A DNA stretch of 64,000 nucleotides from Allomuricauda sp. NBRC 101325 (GCF_030268205.1 NZ_BSQF01000001.1:1284649-1348648), one strand, 5' to 3'. Positions 50,629-59,967 are shown, counted from the stretch's first letter. Translations and numbers: made by a program. The notes: generated by a model from the sequence alone, not told the origin.

Positions 50629-53454
50629 TTAAAATTTATATTTAAGGGTTAGCCCAACGTTAACCCCAAGGTTATACTCTCTAATAATAACATCTCCGAT
50701 TCCGGTTCCTTCACGAACCAAAGAGACATCAGGATTCAAAATGTTTTTTGCAGAAAGATTGGCTTCAAAATGTTCCCCGAATGAGTTTTGCCATACGAAG
50801 TTCAAAGTGGGTACCGCTCTTTCCACGATATTGCCCAAACTACCTGCTCCCAACGAGAAAATACGATCGGAGAAGTATGAAAAGGCCACTGTAGCTTTTG
50901 GTTTGTAACTGCCAAAAACTGGGCTATAGTTCAAATCCGCATTGATGATGAAAGGAGAGGCACCTTCCAATTCATCGGAATCCCTATCGAATGCCGTTCC
51001 AAATGTATTTTCAGAACCTGCAGGAATGTCTTTTAAGTCTTGCTGAGTGTGTGTGTAGGCTGCATTTAGCCCAAGGGATACCACTGCATTGTCGTCGGTA
51101 TCCATCAATAGGTTTTTACGCAATTCAAGCTCAACACCGTAGATATCGGCTTGGTCACCAGTTCTAAAGTATCTCTGGGTACCTGTTGCATCTGCAGCAA
51201 CTACTCTGTTCACAGGATCCTTAATGGTTTTGGCAAAAGCAGCAACGGAAATGATCTCACCTCTTTCCAAGAACCATTCATATTTAAGATCGTAGTTGAA
51301 AACATCGGAATAGGTTGCTCCATCACCATTAAGTCCACCCAAAAGGTCTGGGTTACCACCCACACGTTGTGTTACGGATTCGTATACAAATGGGGCAACT
51401 TCCTTAAATTCTGGGAACGATGCAGTTTTACTGAAACTAGCTCTCAAGTTCGAATTTTCAGTAAGGGCATACTTAGCGTTCAAACTAGGTAAAAAGATGT
51501 TTTCGTAAACTTCACGGAATCCAGGGTCGGTTGCGTTGATGTTGATGACATCGTACTCTACTTTTTGACTATAAGATTCAACACGAACACCAGGAACAAT
51601 GCTTAATTTATCAGTAAGTCCAATTTCTGCAGTGGCATAAAGTGCGTGGACATCCAAATTACCTTTATAGGTGTTTTCTGGAAGACCAGGTCTGTTGGTA
51701 TTTCCAATTTCGTTACTGATCGGGTTCAATACAATGGTGTTCCACAATCCCTCACCATTTGGAATGTTAATGTTGGAGTAGTGGAAAATCGAATTGAAAT
51801 CGTTTACATCGGTAACAGGAGTGTTTGCTCTGTCCACGATATCGTAACCGTATCTAATACTGTTAAATCTTCTTTCTTTGGTTCTACCGTTATATCCGAA
51901 GTTGAACTTTACTTTTTCAGAAGCTTGGTAGCCTAAGTTCAAAACACTGTTCAACTCGTCATCTTCTATACTTTGGAAGAATCTTTGGTTGTCAAAAGGA
52001 ATGTTGGTATAGAAAGAAGGATTGGTGTTGGGGTCATTATCCAAAGCGAATTGGTAGTTTTCCAACGTAATACGCTTACGATCGGGTTCGTCAGAAAAAA
52101 CTTTGTTGAATCCTACTCCCCAATCAAAAGAAAGCTTTTCATCAAATAGGTGCTGACCGGTCAATTGATTCACAAAGATCATGTCTTGGTTAAACTGAAC
52201 GTTCATTACATAAAAACCTTCATCACTGTTTAGGATGGCGTCCCTGTTGGTACCTTGACCGTTTACACCATAATAGCCAACGCGATCTGCGGCACTGTTC
52301 ACAAACAAGGAGCTAAACTTTACTTTGTGCTCATCGTTGATTCTATAGGTAACGTTTCCGAGAGCAGTAGTTGTGGTCTTGTAGGCATACTCGATTACAT
52401 TTGGGAAGTCAACTTTCAAAACATTGGTAAAATCGCTGGCTGGGCCTTCCAAAATTTCAAAACCATTGGAAAAACTTGCAGCTCCGAAAAAGCTCAATCT
52501 TGATTTTTCATTATTAAAGTTGAAAGAATATCCACCTTCAACAGCTCCTGAAATATTGATAGGCTCCCAAGCAGCCTCAGGATCTAAACCGTGGGAAAGT
52601 ACCACTGCAAATGGATTATTATCGTAACGGTTGTAAAAACCAAAATCACTGGTTCCTTCACTTTTCACAAAATCCTCGCCAGCTGCATTGGAGTTGATTC
52701 CACCACCAACGGCAACTTCCAAATAACCGTCTCCAGTATATTCTTTAGAGTCTACGTTTACGTTTCCAGCGGCAAAATCACCATAAAAGGTAGGGCTGTA
52801 GGCCTTGCTTACCGATACGTTTTCTATGATACTTGATCCAAAAAGGTCTAGGTTGATGTTTTTCTTGTTTACATCATTGGATGGCAATGAAAGACCGTTC
52901 ATTGTAGTGTTCTGGTAACGATCGCCCAAACCACGAACATAAACATTACTGGACCCCTGTTGTTTTGAAATACCAGAAATCTGTGCTACCGCTGCTGCTG
53001 CATCATCAATACCTTTTAAGGTAAGGGCTTCGGCACTGATGGCCTCTTGCATTACCAAGGCATTTTTTTGTTGCAACAACAAAGCAACTTCAGAATCTTT
53101 TCGGGCAGATGTGGTCACAACAACTTCATCCAATCCTACGCTACTGGCACCAAGGCCTGTATTTACTTCGGTAACCTTTCCGGCTTCCACCACTACATTG
53201 GGTACTTCTAGGGTTTCATAACCCAAAAAGCTGAAAACCAAAGTATAGGTTCCAGACTCTACGTCATTTATTTCAAAAAGACCATCAAAATCTGAGGTGG
53301 TACCCTTTGAGGTTCCTTTGATCAAAACATTGGCAAAGGGAAGAGGGTCGTTGTTTAGTTCCTTGTCTGTTAGTTTACCAACAATGCTCCCTTTTTCCTG
53401 TGCAGAAAGCATTAAAGTAAATAAAGACAAGGCCACTAGTAAATATGTTTTCAT
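50629..53454 (-). CDS. TonB-dependent receptor with carboxypeptidase-like regulatory domain
   Basis: The 941-residue outer-membrane receptor has a signal peptide (ending MLSAQ) and an N-terminal carboxypeptidase-regulatory-like domain (GSIVGKLTDKELNNDPLPF to about residue 105). The plug (QISGISKQQGSSNVYVRGLG, SLPSNDVNKKNINLDLFGS, about 150-250) and a long barrel ending VGLTLKYKF follow. It heads an operon with the beta-helix lipoprotein. A PhoB-like regulator pair is transcribed divergently, and 11-bp-phased GTTAC repeats lie over its promoter region, so phosphate-limited induction is plausible. The ligand is unknown. Confidence 0.92.
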   Translation of the reverse strand: MKTYLLVALSLFTLMLSAQEKGSIVGKLTDKELNNDPLPFANVLIKGTSKGTTSDFDGLFEINDVESGTYTLVFSFLGYETLEVPNVVVEAGKVTEVNTGLGASSVGLDEVVVTTSARKDSEVALLLQQKNALVMQEAISAEALTLKGIDDAAAAVAQISGISKQQGSSNVYVRGLGDRYQNTTMNGLSLPSNDVNKKNINLDLFGSSIIENVSVSKAYSPTFYGDFAAGNVNVDSKEYTGDGYLEVAVGGGINSNAAGEDFVKSEGTSDFGFYNRYDNNPFAVVLSHGLDPEAAWEPINISGAVEGGYSFNFNNEKSRLSFFGAASFSNGFEILEGPASDFTNVLKVDFPNVIEYAYKTTTTALGNVTYRINDEHKVKFSSLFVNSAADRVGYYGVNGQGTNRDAILNSDEGFYVMNVQFNQDMIFVNQLTGQHLFDEKLSFDWGVGFNKVFSDEPDRKRITLENYQFALDNDPNTNPSFYTNIPFDNQRFFQSIEDDELNSVLNLGYQASEKVKFNFGYNGRTKERRFNSIRYGYDIVDRANTPVTDVNDFNSIFHYSNINIPNGEGLWNTIVLNPISNEIGNTNRPGLPENTYKGNLDVHALYATAEIGLTDKLSIVPGVRVESYSQKVEYDVININATDPGFREVYENIFLPSLNAKYALTENSNLRASFSKTASFPEFKEVAPFVYESVTQRVGGNPDLLGGLNGDGATYSDVFNYDLKYEWFLERGEIISVAAFAKTIKDPVNRVVAADATGTQRYFRTGDQADIYGVELELRKNLLMDTDDNAVVSLGLNAAYTHTQQDLKDIPAGSENTFGTAFDRDSDELEGASPFIINADLNYSPVFGSYKPKATVAFSYFSDRIFSLGAGSLGNIVERAVPTLNFVWQNSFGEHFEANLSAKNILNPDVSLVREGTGIGDVIIREYNLGVNVGLTLKYKF

Positions 53455-53484
53455 ACGTTGCTATGAAGGGTTTAAATTTTGTGG

Positions 53485-53492
53485 CAAAGAAA
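53485..53492 (-). promoter_or_regulatory. Weak -7 box for the TonB receptor operon (TTTCTTTG)
   Basis: On the minus strand TTTCTTTG matches TAnnTTTG except for the second base. The phased GTTAC repeats begin 22 bp upstream of it, where the -33 element should be, as expected for an activator-dependent promoter. Confidence 0.4.
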
Positions 53493-53513
53493 CGGGTAGG
53501 TTGTAAAAGCGAT

Positions 53514-53562
53514 GTTACACATGGGTTAAGACTTTATTTCAGTTATGTTACAATAAGGTTAC
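53514..53562. promoter_or_regulatory. PhoB/OmpR-type direct repeats, 11-bp phase
   Basis: GTTAC at 53514, GTTAA at 53525, GTTAC at 53547 and GTTAC at 53558 are all spaced by 11 bp or a multiple of it (11, 22, 11). PhoB-family proteins bind tandem repeats with exactly this period. The array lies between the divergent TonB receptor operon and the phoB-like gene. Confidence 0.55.
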
Positions 53563-53608
53563 GAGATTAAATCAACGTTAAGCATTTATGCTGTAAGTGT
53601 ATTATCTT

Positions 53609-53616
53609 TACATTTG
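53609..53616 (+). promoter_or_regulatory. Candidate -7 box for the phoB-like gene (TACATTTG)
   Basis: Exact TAnnTTTG match, 26 bp before the ATG at 53643 and about 47 bp beyond the phased repeats. Confidence 0.55.
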
Positions 53617-53642
53617 GGCGATTAACACAGAAATACCATCCC

Positions 53643-54329
53643 ATGAAAAACAAGGACATAAAGATTCTATTGGTAGACGATGAACCTGATATTCTGGAAA
53701 TTATAGGGTACAACCTTAGTGCCGAAGGCTATGAGGTCTTTACCGCAAAAAACGGTCTTGAAGGCGTCAATAAAGCAAAGAAAAAGAATCCGCATTTGAT
53801 CATTATGGATGTGATGATGCCCGAAATGGATGGTATTGAGGCTTGTGAAGCGATCCGTAACACCCCAGGTTTGGACGACACCATTATTGCATTTCTTACC
53901 GCAAGAGGAGAAGATTATTCCCAAGTAGCTGGTTTTGATGCCGGTGCCGATGACTACATTACCAAACCCATAAAGCCAAAAGTTTTGGTAAGCAAGGTAA
54001 AGGCACTATTGCGCAGATTGAAGGACGATAAGAAGGAAGTGGAGGAAATTGTAAAGGTTGGCAATATTGTGATCAATAGGGAAGAGTACAAGATTGTGAA
54101 CAATGGGGAAGAGATGATATTACCCAGAAAAGAATTTGAGCTATTATCACTTTTGACCTCCAAACCCAACAAAGTATTCAAGCGTGAAGTGATTTTGGAT
54201 AAAGTTTGGGGCAATGAGGTTGTAGTTGGTGGCCGAACCATAGATGTCCATATTAGAAAACTACGCGAAAAAATTGGGGACGACCATTTTAAAACCGTGA
54301 AGGGTGTGGGCTATAAGTTTGTGCTCTAA
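53643..54329 (+). CDS. OmpR/PhoB-family response regulator
   Basis: The 228-residue protein has a receiver domain (residues 1-120: acidic pocket LLVDDEPD, phospho-acceptor in IIMDVMMPEMDG near residue 57, Lys in DYITKPIKPK). A winged-helix output domain follows (about 130-228: LPRKEFELLSLLTSKPNKVF, GRTIDVHIRKLREKI, VKGVGYKFVL). It overlaps the histidine kinase gene by 1 bp (TAATG). The pattern and neighbouring kinase are PhoB/PhoR-like; phosphate sensing is inferred. Confidence 0.92.
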   Translation: MKNKDIKILLVDDEPDILEIIGYNLSAEGYEVFTAKNGLEGVNKAKKKNPHLIIMDVMMPEMDGIEACEAIRNTPGLDDTIIAFLTARGEDYSQVAGFDAGADDYITKPIKPKVLVSKVKALLRRLKDDKKEVEEIVKVGNIVINREEYKIVNNGEEMILPRKEFELLSLLTSKPNKVFKREVILDKVWGNEVVVGGRTIDVHIRKLREKIGDDHFKTVKGVGYKFVL

Positions 54330-55405
54330 TGGCAATTAAACTAAAAAAATCATACAAATTTGCCTTAAGGTCCTCCCTATTAATTACCCTATTAGTTACC
54401 ACAACATTTATGATGTTCCAAATGATGGAAGGTCAATCACTTTGGTTGAACACTATCATTTTTGGTCTGATCAACTTTGTAGTCTGCTTTACAGTAATTC
54501 AAGTACGGGTGGAACGGTTTATTTATCGTAGGATCAAAAAGATCTATGATGATGTTTCCCTTTTGGAGTCCACCTCCTTTTCTTCCAAACCGATTACCAC
54601 CGATATGACCACCCTGATGAAGGAAATTGAAAAATTTGCCGAGGGGAAGAAGATTGAAATCGATACCTTAAAGATTCGTGAAGAATACCGTAAAGATTTT
54701 TTGGGGAATGTGTCGCACGAACTAAAAACACCATTGTTTACGGTTCAAGGGTATATTCTCACGCTGCTCGATGGTGCCATGAAGGACAAAAAGTTGCGTG
54801 AAAAGTATTTGGAAAGGGCAAGTAAAGGAGTGGAGCGGTTGATTTATATCGTAAAAGACCTGGATTTGATCACCAAGCTCGAAGCAGGGGAACTTCAAGT
54901 GGAGCGCGAAGATTTTGATGTGATTGAACTTATTCAGAATACGTTTGACCTTTTGGAGATGAAAGCCTCCAAAAAACAGATAGCCTTAACCTTCGATATG
55001 GAATACCATAGTCCTATTTATGTTAATGCAGATAAAGAAAAAATTCAACAGGTGATCAGTAATCTTTTGGTAAACTCCATTAAATATGGCCACACCAATG
55101 GAACCACCGAAGTAAGTGTAGAGAATCTCATCAAGAACAAAGTGATTGTTCGGGTAACGGATAATGGTATAGGAATTCCTAGAGCAAACCTTCCCCGACT
55201 TTTTGAACGATTTTATAGAGTTGATCAAAGCGGAAGCCGAAAAGAGGGCGGTTCAGGATTGGGTCTATCCATTGTAAAGCACATTATCGAGGCCCACGGT
55301 GAAAAAATCTATGTGGAAAGTGAAGTGGATGTAGGTTCCGAGTTCTCCTTTACCTTGGAAAAAACAGTGAACAAACCTGTAAAATCAGAAGTGGTTTCAA
55401 ACTGA
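54329..55405 (+). CDS. PhoR-like sensor histidine kinase
   Basis: The 358-residue kinase has two transmembrane helices (residues about 15-32 and 38-58) with almost no periplasmic loop, as in PhoR. The H-box is FLGNVSHELKTPLFTVQGY (phospho-His near residue 130), followed by the N-box QVISNLLVNSIKYG, G1 TDNGIGIPRANL and G2 GGSGLGLSIVKHI. The last 97 bp overlap the convergent glycosyltransferase gene on the other strand. Confidence 0.93.
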   Translation: MAIKLKKSYKFALRSSLLITLLVTTTFMMFQMMEGQSLWLNTIIFGLINFVVCFTVIQVRVERFIYRRIKKIYDDVSLLESTSFSSKPITTDMTTLMKEIEKFAEGKKIEIDTLKIREEYRKDFLGNVSHELKTPLFTVQGYILTLLDGAMKDKKLREKYLERASKGVERLIYIVKDLDLITKLEAGELQVEREDFDVIELIQNTFDLLEMKASKKQIALTFDMEYHSPIYVNADKEKIQQVISNLLVNSIKYGHTNGTTEVSVENLIKNKVIVRVTDNGIGIPRANLPRLFERFYRVDQSGSRKEGGSGLGLSIVKHIIEAHGEKIYVESEVDVGSEFSFTLEKTVNKPVKSEVVSN

Positions 55406-56421
55406 GTCAATCCAGAAAATTCATCCATTCGTTCTAATTCGGCAAGGGTAAAATCTTCTTGCTTGCAATAGGGAACAATGCCTTTTTTCTCTAAACGTTT
55501 GCCCAAATATTCTTGTTCGTACTGCCCAGGGGTTGGAATAAAAAATGCCTTTTTTTCCAATTTGGCCAAGTCCATTACGGTGGTGTATCCCGACCGGCAC
55601 AATACTTTTTCACTTTGGTTCAATGCGGTCTCCAAGGCTTCCGATTGCATAAAGTTGTAAAGTTTTATGCTTCCTTTGGAAAGTTGAATTTCCTCGACTG
55701 TTTGCTCGGCTTCAATTTTTCCTTTTACGAAAAGTATACTTCCTCCAAAATTGGATAATTCCTGCAATAATTTTTCCTCCAAAAAGGTTCGCTGCGGTTC
55801 AGGGCCCGATAAAAGCACCATCAAATCATTGGTTAGGGGCAGGTCTTTTTTCTCAAATCGACTTAATGGACCGAGGTAGGCAAGTTTCAATTTTGATTTT
55901 TTCAAATGGCCCAATTTGCCTGTTAAATTGGGTTTTCCTTCCACATCGGGTACCCAACAAGCGTCAAACTTTTTTATAATTTTTTGATGTGCTTTGGAGC
56001 TCATCCAAGTGGTGTTTCCAGATAGCACATTCAGTTGATGGGTAATAAATACGCAGGGAACTTTTTTATAGTAGGCACCCAATCGGTTGTCCGAAATAAT
56101 TCCATCCAATTGATGTTCCTTAACCAACTTTTTTACCGCCTTTTTTTCTAGAGCCATCGCCTTTACCACTTTCGGGGAATCCCAGATCATTTTAATCTTG
56201 AAATTCTTCCCTTTTTCGGCATAAGTGATTTTGTAAGAAGGCAGTTCAAAAGAAGGAACATTGGGGAATTCCTTTTGCAATAAGGATAGGGCAACCCCAT
56301 CCGAAGCAATAAAAGGTTGGTGGCCGTGAGCAAGCAAAGCCTGAATAATGGGAATGCATCTTGTGGCATGTCCCAAGCCCCAATTTAAGGGAGCGACCAG
56401 AATTCTTTTCGAATTATGCAT
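55309..56421 (-). CDS. GT-B glycosyltransferase (GT28/MurG-like)
   Basis: The 370-residue protein has the N-terminal glycine-rich segment APLNWGLGHATRCIPII (residues about 11-27) and a C-terminal donor-binding region with LCRSGYTTVMDLAKLEKKA and PTPGQYEQEYLGKRL (about 270-305), as in GT28 and MurG-like enzymes. The donor and acceptor are unknown. Its 3' end runs 97 bp antisense into the histidine kinase gene, and its last ~30 residues (SEPTSTSLST) look like an unconserved extension. Confidence 0.82.
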   Translation of the reverse strand: MHNSKRILVAPLNWGLGHATRCIPIIQALLAHGHQPFIASDGVALSLLQKEFPNVPSFELPSYKITYAEKGKNFKIKMIWDSPKVVKAMALEKKAVKKLVKEHQLDGIISDNRLGAYYKKVPCVFITHQLNVLSGNTTWMSSKAHQKIIKKFDACWVPDVEGKPNLTGKLGHLKKSKLKLAYLGPLSRFEKKDLPLTNDLMVLLSGPEPQRTFLEEKLLQELSNFGGSILFVKGKIEAEQTVEEIQLSKGSIKLYNFMQSEALETALNQSEKVLCRSGYTTVMDLAKLEKKAFFIPTPGQYEQEYLGKRLEKKGIVPYCKQEDFTLAELERMDEFSGLTQFETTSDFTGLFTVFSKVKENSEPTSTSLST

Positions 56422-56506
56422 AAGAGCAAAGAAACAAAACCCTATTTGCTTGAAGATTTCCTTAGTTTTGCCAAATCATTAAATTTTTGCGCCATAAATT
56501 TTTAAA

Positions 56507-57175
56507 GTGGGAAGTAAGAACAAGCTGAAACGATTTAAGGAAAACGAGACTTTTGTCAATGTGGTGCAGCCCACAAGGGACGAGGTAATGGCTGGATTCA
56601 AACATAAAGGAAACTGGTCTGCTTTTTTTGGCAACAACAATCCCATTGTTTTGGAACTGGGATGCGGAAAGGGAGAATACACCGTTGGACTGGCCAAAAG
56701 AAATCCAGATAAAAATTATATTGGTGTAGATATAAAAGGGGCTCGTTTTTGGCGTGGGGCCAAAAGCGCTATTGAAGAAAATTTGAAGAACGTAGCCTTT
56801 TTACGTTCACAGATTGAGTTGGTGGATTACCTATTTGGGGAAAATGAAGTGTCAGAAATTTGGATCACCTTTCCCGACCCACAGATCAAGTACAAGCGTA
56901 CCAAACACCGAATGACCAACCCAGAATTTCTGGAACGATACAAACACATCCTCAATAAAGGAGGAACGGTAAACTTAAAGACCGATAGTGAATTTATGCA
57001 CGGTTACACCCTTGGGCTTTTGCAAGGTTTGGGACACGAGATCATCTATTCCAACCACGATGTGTATAAAAATGAGGGAGCTCCTTCCGAAGTACTTGAT
57101 ATTCAAACTTTCTACGAAAATCAGTATCTTGATAAAGGAAAACCAATTACCTATATCCAATTTAGGATCAACTAA
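56507..57175 (+). CDS. trmB: tRNA (guanosine(46)-N7)-methyltransferase
   Basis: TrmB makes m7G46 in tRNA. The 222-residue protein has the SAM motif VLELGCGKGEYTVGLA (residues about 48-63), GVDIKGARFWRGAK and the signature WITFPDPQIKYKRTKHR (about 122-138). It appears to start at GTG 56507, since no ATG precedes the family N-terminus. It is followed 3 bp later by the LysE-type gene. Confidence 0.96.
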   Translation: MGSKNKLKRFKENETFVNVVQPTRDEVMAGFKHKGNWSAFFGNNNPIVLELGCGKGEYTVGLAKRNPDKNYIGVDIKGARFWRGAKSAIEENLKNVAFLRSQIELVDYLFGENEVSEIWITFPDPQIKYKRTKHRMTNPEFLERYKHILNKGGTVNLKTDSEFMHGYTLGLLQGLGHEIIYSNHDVYKNEGAPSEVLDIQTFYENQYLDKGKPITYIQFRIN

Positions 57176-57178
57176 CCA

Positions 57179-57808
57179 ATGACCCACATACTCATTCTTT
57201 TCTTTGCTACCTTTTCGGCAGCCTTTATGGCAACGGTCCCGCCGGGCTTGCTCAATATGAATGCAGCAAAAACCAGCGTGGAAAAAGGCAAATTGAATGG
57301 GGTTATTTTTAGTATTGGGGTTTCGGCCACCATTATGGTTCAAGCATATATCGCGGTTTTTATCTCAAAGTTTCTATACCGCAATCCCGAGGTTATTGAT
57401 ATCCTTTTTAAAATTGCCGTAGTAGTTTTTGCCTTCTTCGCCATTTACTTTTTTCTCATGGCAAAAAAGAAAAAGGAACAGAAAATCAAACAAGTCAATC
57501 TTAGCAAAAAGAACTCCTTTTTTAAGGGCGTCCTACTGGCTGCACTGAACTTGCTCACCATTCCCTATTATAGTGGGCTCAATGCGATGTGGAACGAAGC
57601 CGGTTGGATTAAATTTGAGGCAAAGGATATTACCACTTTTGTGGTGGCAGCTGGAGCAGGTACATTTTCGGTGCTCTACCTCTATACTTTTTATTTTGAT
57701 AAGTTGGAAAACAAGACCAACCGTTTTGCCAAGAATTCCAATTATATTCTGAGTGCTTTGATGCTCTTGTTGTTGATCATAACCCTAATCCGAATCATGT
57801 ACCGCTAG
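57179..57808 (+). CDS. LysE-family amino-acid exporter
   Basis: The 209-residue membrane protein has six hydrophobic segments and the family start FAATFSAAFMATVPPGLLNM-like sequence (visible as AFMATVPPGLLNMNAAKTS, residues about 16-34), with a lysine-rich cytoplasmic loop (about 97-110). LysE/RhtB members export amino acids or related solutes. It is in an operon with trmB and the alkyltransferase-like gene (1-bp gap). Confidence 0.85.
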   Translation: MTHILILFFATFSAAFMATVPPGLLNMNAAKTSVEKGKLNGVIFSIGVSATIMVQAYIAVFISKFLYRNPEVIDILFKIAVVVFAFFAIYFFLMAKKKKEQKIKQVNLSKKNSFFKGVLLAALNLLTIPYYSGLNAMWNEAGWIKFEAKDITTFVVAAGAGTFSVLYLYTFYFDKLENKTNRFAKNSNYILSALMLLLLIITLIRIMYR

Positions 57809-57809
57809 C

Positions 57810-58133
57810 ATGGAAGAGCTCAGTTTTTTTGACAAGGTTTACGAAGTGGCCAAATTGATTCCTTATGGAAGGGTAACATCGTACGGAGCCATCGCTAAAT
57901 ATTTGGGCGCGGCCCGAAGTGCTAGAATGGTAGGTTGGGCCATGAACAATTCCCATAGTAAAGATGTTCCGGCTCATCGCGTTGTAAACCGAGTTGGAGT
58001 CCTTACAGGCAAACACCATTTTGATGGCACCAACCTGATGCAGCAATTATTGGAAAATGAGGGGGTCCAAGTAAAGGACAACCAAATTGTCGACTTCCAA
58101 AACTATTTCTGGGACCCCGCCAAAGAACTTTGA
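57810..58133 (+). CDS. Alkyltransferase-like protein (inactive MGMT homologue, PAHR)
   Basis: The 107-residue protein matches the O6-alkylguanine-DNA alkyltransferase C-terminal domain: VYEVAKLIPYGRVTSYGAIA, the recognition helix ARSARMVGWAMNNS and the active-site loop PAHRVVNRVG. The alkyl-acceptor Cys of PCHRV is Ala. It therefore cannot repair by methyl transfer. It belongs with alkyltransferase-like proteins, which bind O6-alkylguanine and hand the lesion to nucleotide excision repair. It is the last gene of the trmB operon. Confidence 0.9.
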   Translation: MEELSFFDKVYEVAKLIPYGRVTSYGAIAKYLGAARSARMVGWAMNNSHSKDVPAHRVVNRVGVLTGKHHFDGTNLMQQLLENEGVQVKDNQIVDFQNYFWDPAKEL

Positions 58134-59795
58134 TCAATACCCTGGAGGGTGCATCTCATCAAATTCCGTTGCCTCTTGAAAGGCTTTTGCCAATAACAAA
58201 ATACTGGCTTCATCATACAAATTGCCCACAAATGTCATGCTGGTAGGATGGTTTTTCTTATCCAATCCCGTTGGAATGGCAATCACTGGATGTCCAGTAA
58301 GGTTGGTCGCGGTTAATTGATCATTGCCAAATGAAGGAGAGATCAAAACGTCATAATCTTTCATCAAATCCTGCATTTTTTCAATCAATATTTGTCTTTG
58401 ACGGTTCGCTTGGAGGTATTCCACAGCTGGAATAAATCTACTTTGGCGCAAAGAATTGGCTCTGGAACGTTGATCCTGTTCCACCATTTTATCTACATCT
58501 CCTGAACGTACGAGCTCATCAAAAAAGGCGCCTGCCTCGGCACGAAGGATAATGTCAAATCCACGGTAAGGAACATCTTTGGGCATTTCCACAGCAGTTG
58601 GATTGATCCCCAAAGCTTCAAGTGATTTTAAAGCCTTTCTAAGGTTGTCGCCAGTGTCGGTTGTATCTTTTTCAATATCGTCCTTCAAATAGGCTACTCT
58701 TAGATTTTTAATATCCTTGCTCCAATCTACCCCAAAAGGAAGGTCAGCGGTTGACAAATCTTTCGGATCATTCCCTTGGATGGTCTCAAAAATAATGGCA
58801 CAGTCTTCTGCATTTCTGGCCAATGGCCCTACTTTGTCCATGGACCAGCTTAAGCTCATAACCCCATGTCGACTTACTCTTCCGTAGGTTGGGCGCAGAC
58901 CTGTAACGCCATTTCTTGTGCTTGGAGAAGTGATAGAGCCTAAAGTTTCGGTTCCCAATGCAAAAGGCACCAATCCCGCTGAGGTTGCAGAACCTGAACC
59001 CGCCGAAGAACCAGTAGCTCCTTGTGTGGTGTCCCATGGATTTTTTGTTTTTCCTCCAAACCATACATCGCCACGAGCTAGCGAACCAGATACCAACTTG
59101 GCCACCAAAACAGCGCCAGCATCTTCCAATTTTTGGATAACGGTAGCGGTTTCGTTGATCATTTGATCTTTATAAGGTTCGGCGCCCCAAGTGGTGGTGT
59201 AACCGGGAACGGCCATCAAATCTTTGGTACCATAAGGAATGCCATGCAAAATACCTCGATATTTCCCGTTTTTGATTTCTTCATCAGCACGTTTTGCCTG
59301 TTCCAAAGCCAAATCTTCGGTAATGCTGATGGTACATTGAAGCGCTGGCTGATATTTTTTCAATCGAGCCAAGAAAAATTTGGTAAGCTCCGTTGAGGTT
59401 ATTTTTTGATTTTTGATCAATGAGGCCAACTGTGGAATGGTATAGTAAGCCAATAGATCATAAGGCTCAGGAATTTCAACATAATCCGGAATTTCCCATT
59501 GGGTGCCGCTCAATTGTTCTGGCATGGTAAATCCCATCGGAGTGGGATCAAAACGTACTGCAGGGAAAACGTTGTTGTCGATAGGGTATTTTCGGAGTGA
59601 ATCAAATCCGCTTCGATTTCGTTTGAGGTAAGGATAAAGAGTGTCGACATCCTTTTTAGAGAATTCAAGTCCAATCAGTTTTTCTGAACTTCGAACATCT
59701 TTTTTGGTAAAGGGGCCTTTGTTGGTGGAACAGGAGTACCAAATTAAGGATAAACACAATAAGAGAAGGTGGGGGAGTTTGGTTGATTTAAGCAT
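58134..59795 (-). CDS. Amidase-signature family lipoprotein
   Basis: The 553-residue protein has a lipoprotein-type signal (LLLLCLSLIWYSC, Cys20). The amidase signature domain follows, with the catalytic Lys in HGIPYGTKDLMAVPG, cis-Ser in TGSSAGSGSATSAG and nucleophile Ser in LGSITSPSTRNGVTG. I chose ATG 59795 at the signal peptide; the frame is open to 59897. The periplasmic or surface location distinguishes it from GatA. The substrate is unknown. Its stop directly abuts that of the convergent alkyltransferase-like gene. Confidence 0.88.
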   Translation of the reverse strand: MLKSTKLPHLLLLCLSLIWYSCSTNKGPFTKKDVRSSEKLIGLEFSKKDVDTLYPYLKRNRSGFDSLRKYPIDNNVFPAVRFDPTPMGFTMPEQLSGTQWEIPDYVEIPEPYDLLAYYTIPQLASLIKNQKITSTELTKFFLARLKKYQPALQCTISITEDLALEQAKRADEEIKNGKYRGILHGIPYGTKDLMAVPGYTTTWGAEPYKDQMINETATVIQKLEDAGAVLVAKLVSGSLARGDVWFGGKTKNPWDTTQGATGSSAGSGSATSAGLVPFALGTETLGSITSPSTRNGVTGLRPTYGRVSRHGVMSLSWSMDKVGPLARNAEDCAIIFETIQGNDPKDLSTADLPFGVDWSKDIKNLRVAYLKDDIEKDTTDTGDNLRKALKSLEALGINPTAVEMPKDVPYRGFDIILRAEAGAFFDELVRSGDVDKMVEQDQRSRANSLRQSRFIPAVEYLQANRQRQILIEKMQDLMKDYDVLISPSFGNDQLTATNLTGHPVIAIPTGLDKKNHPTSMTFVGNLYDEASILLLAKAFQEATEFDEMHPPGY

Positions 59796-59967
59796 GTTGG
59801 TTGATAGTTTCAAAATACAAGCTTCTAAGCTACATTTTTTGTGAAAAACCATCACAATGGCAACCCCATTTTGTGTGTTTCCAGTGAAAATATTCAATTC
59901 CCCATATTTTCCATCTGCTTTTTTTTGAAATATAACACCCTAACTTCAAAATCTAACACCTACGCCG

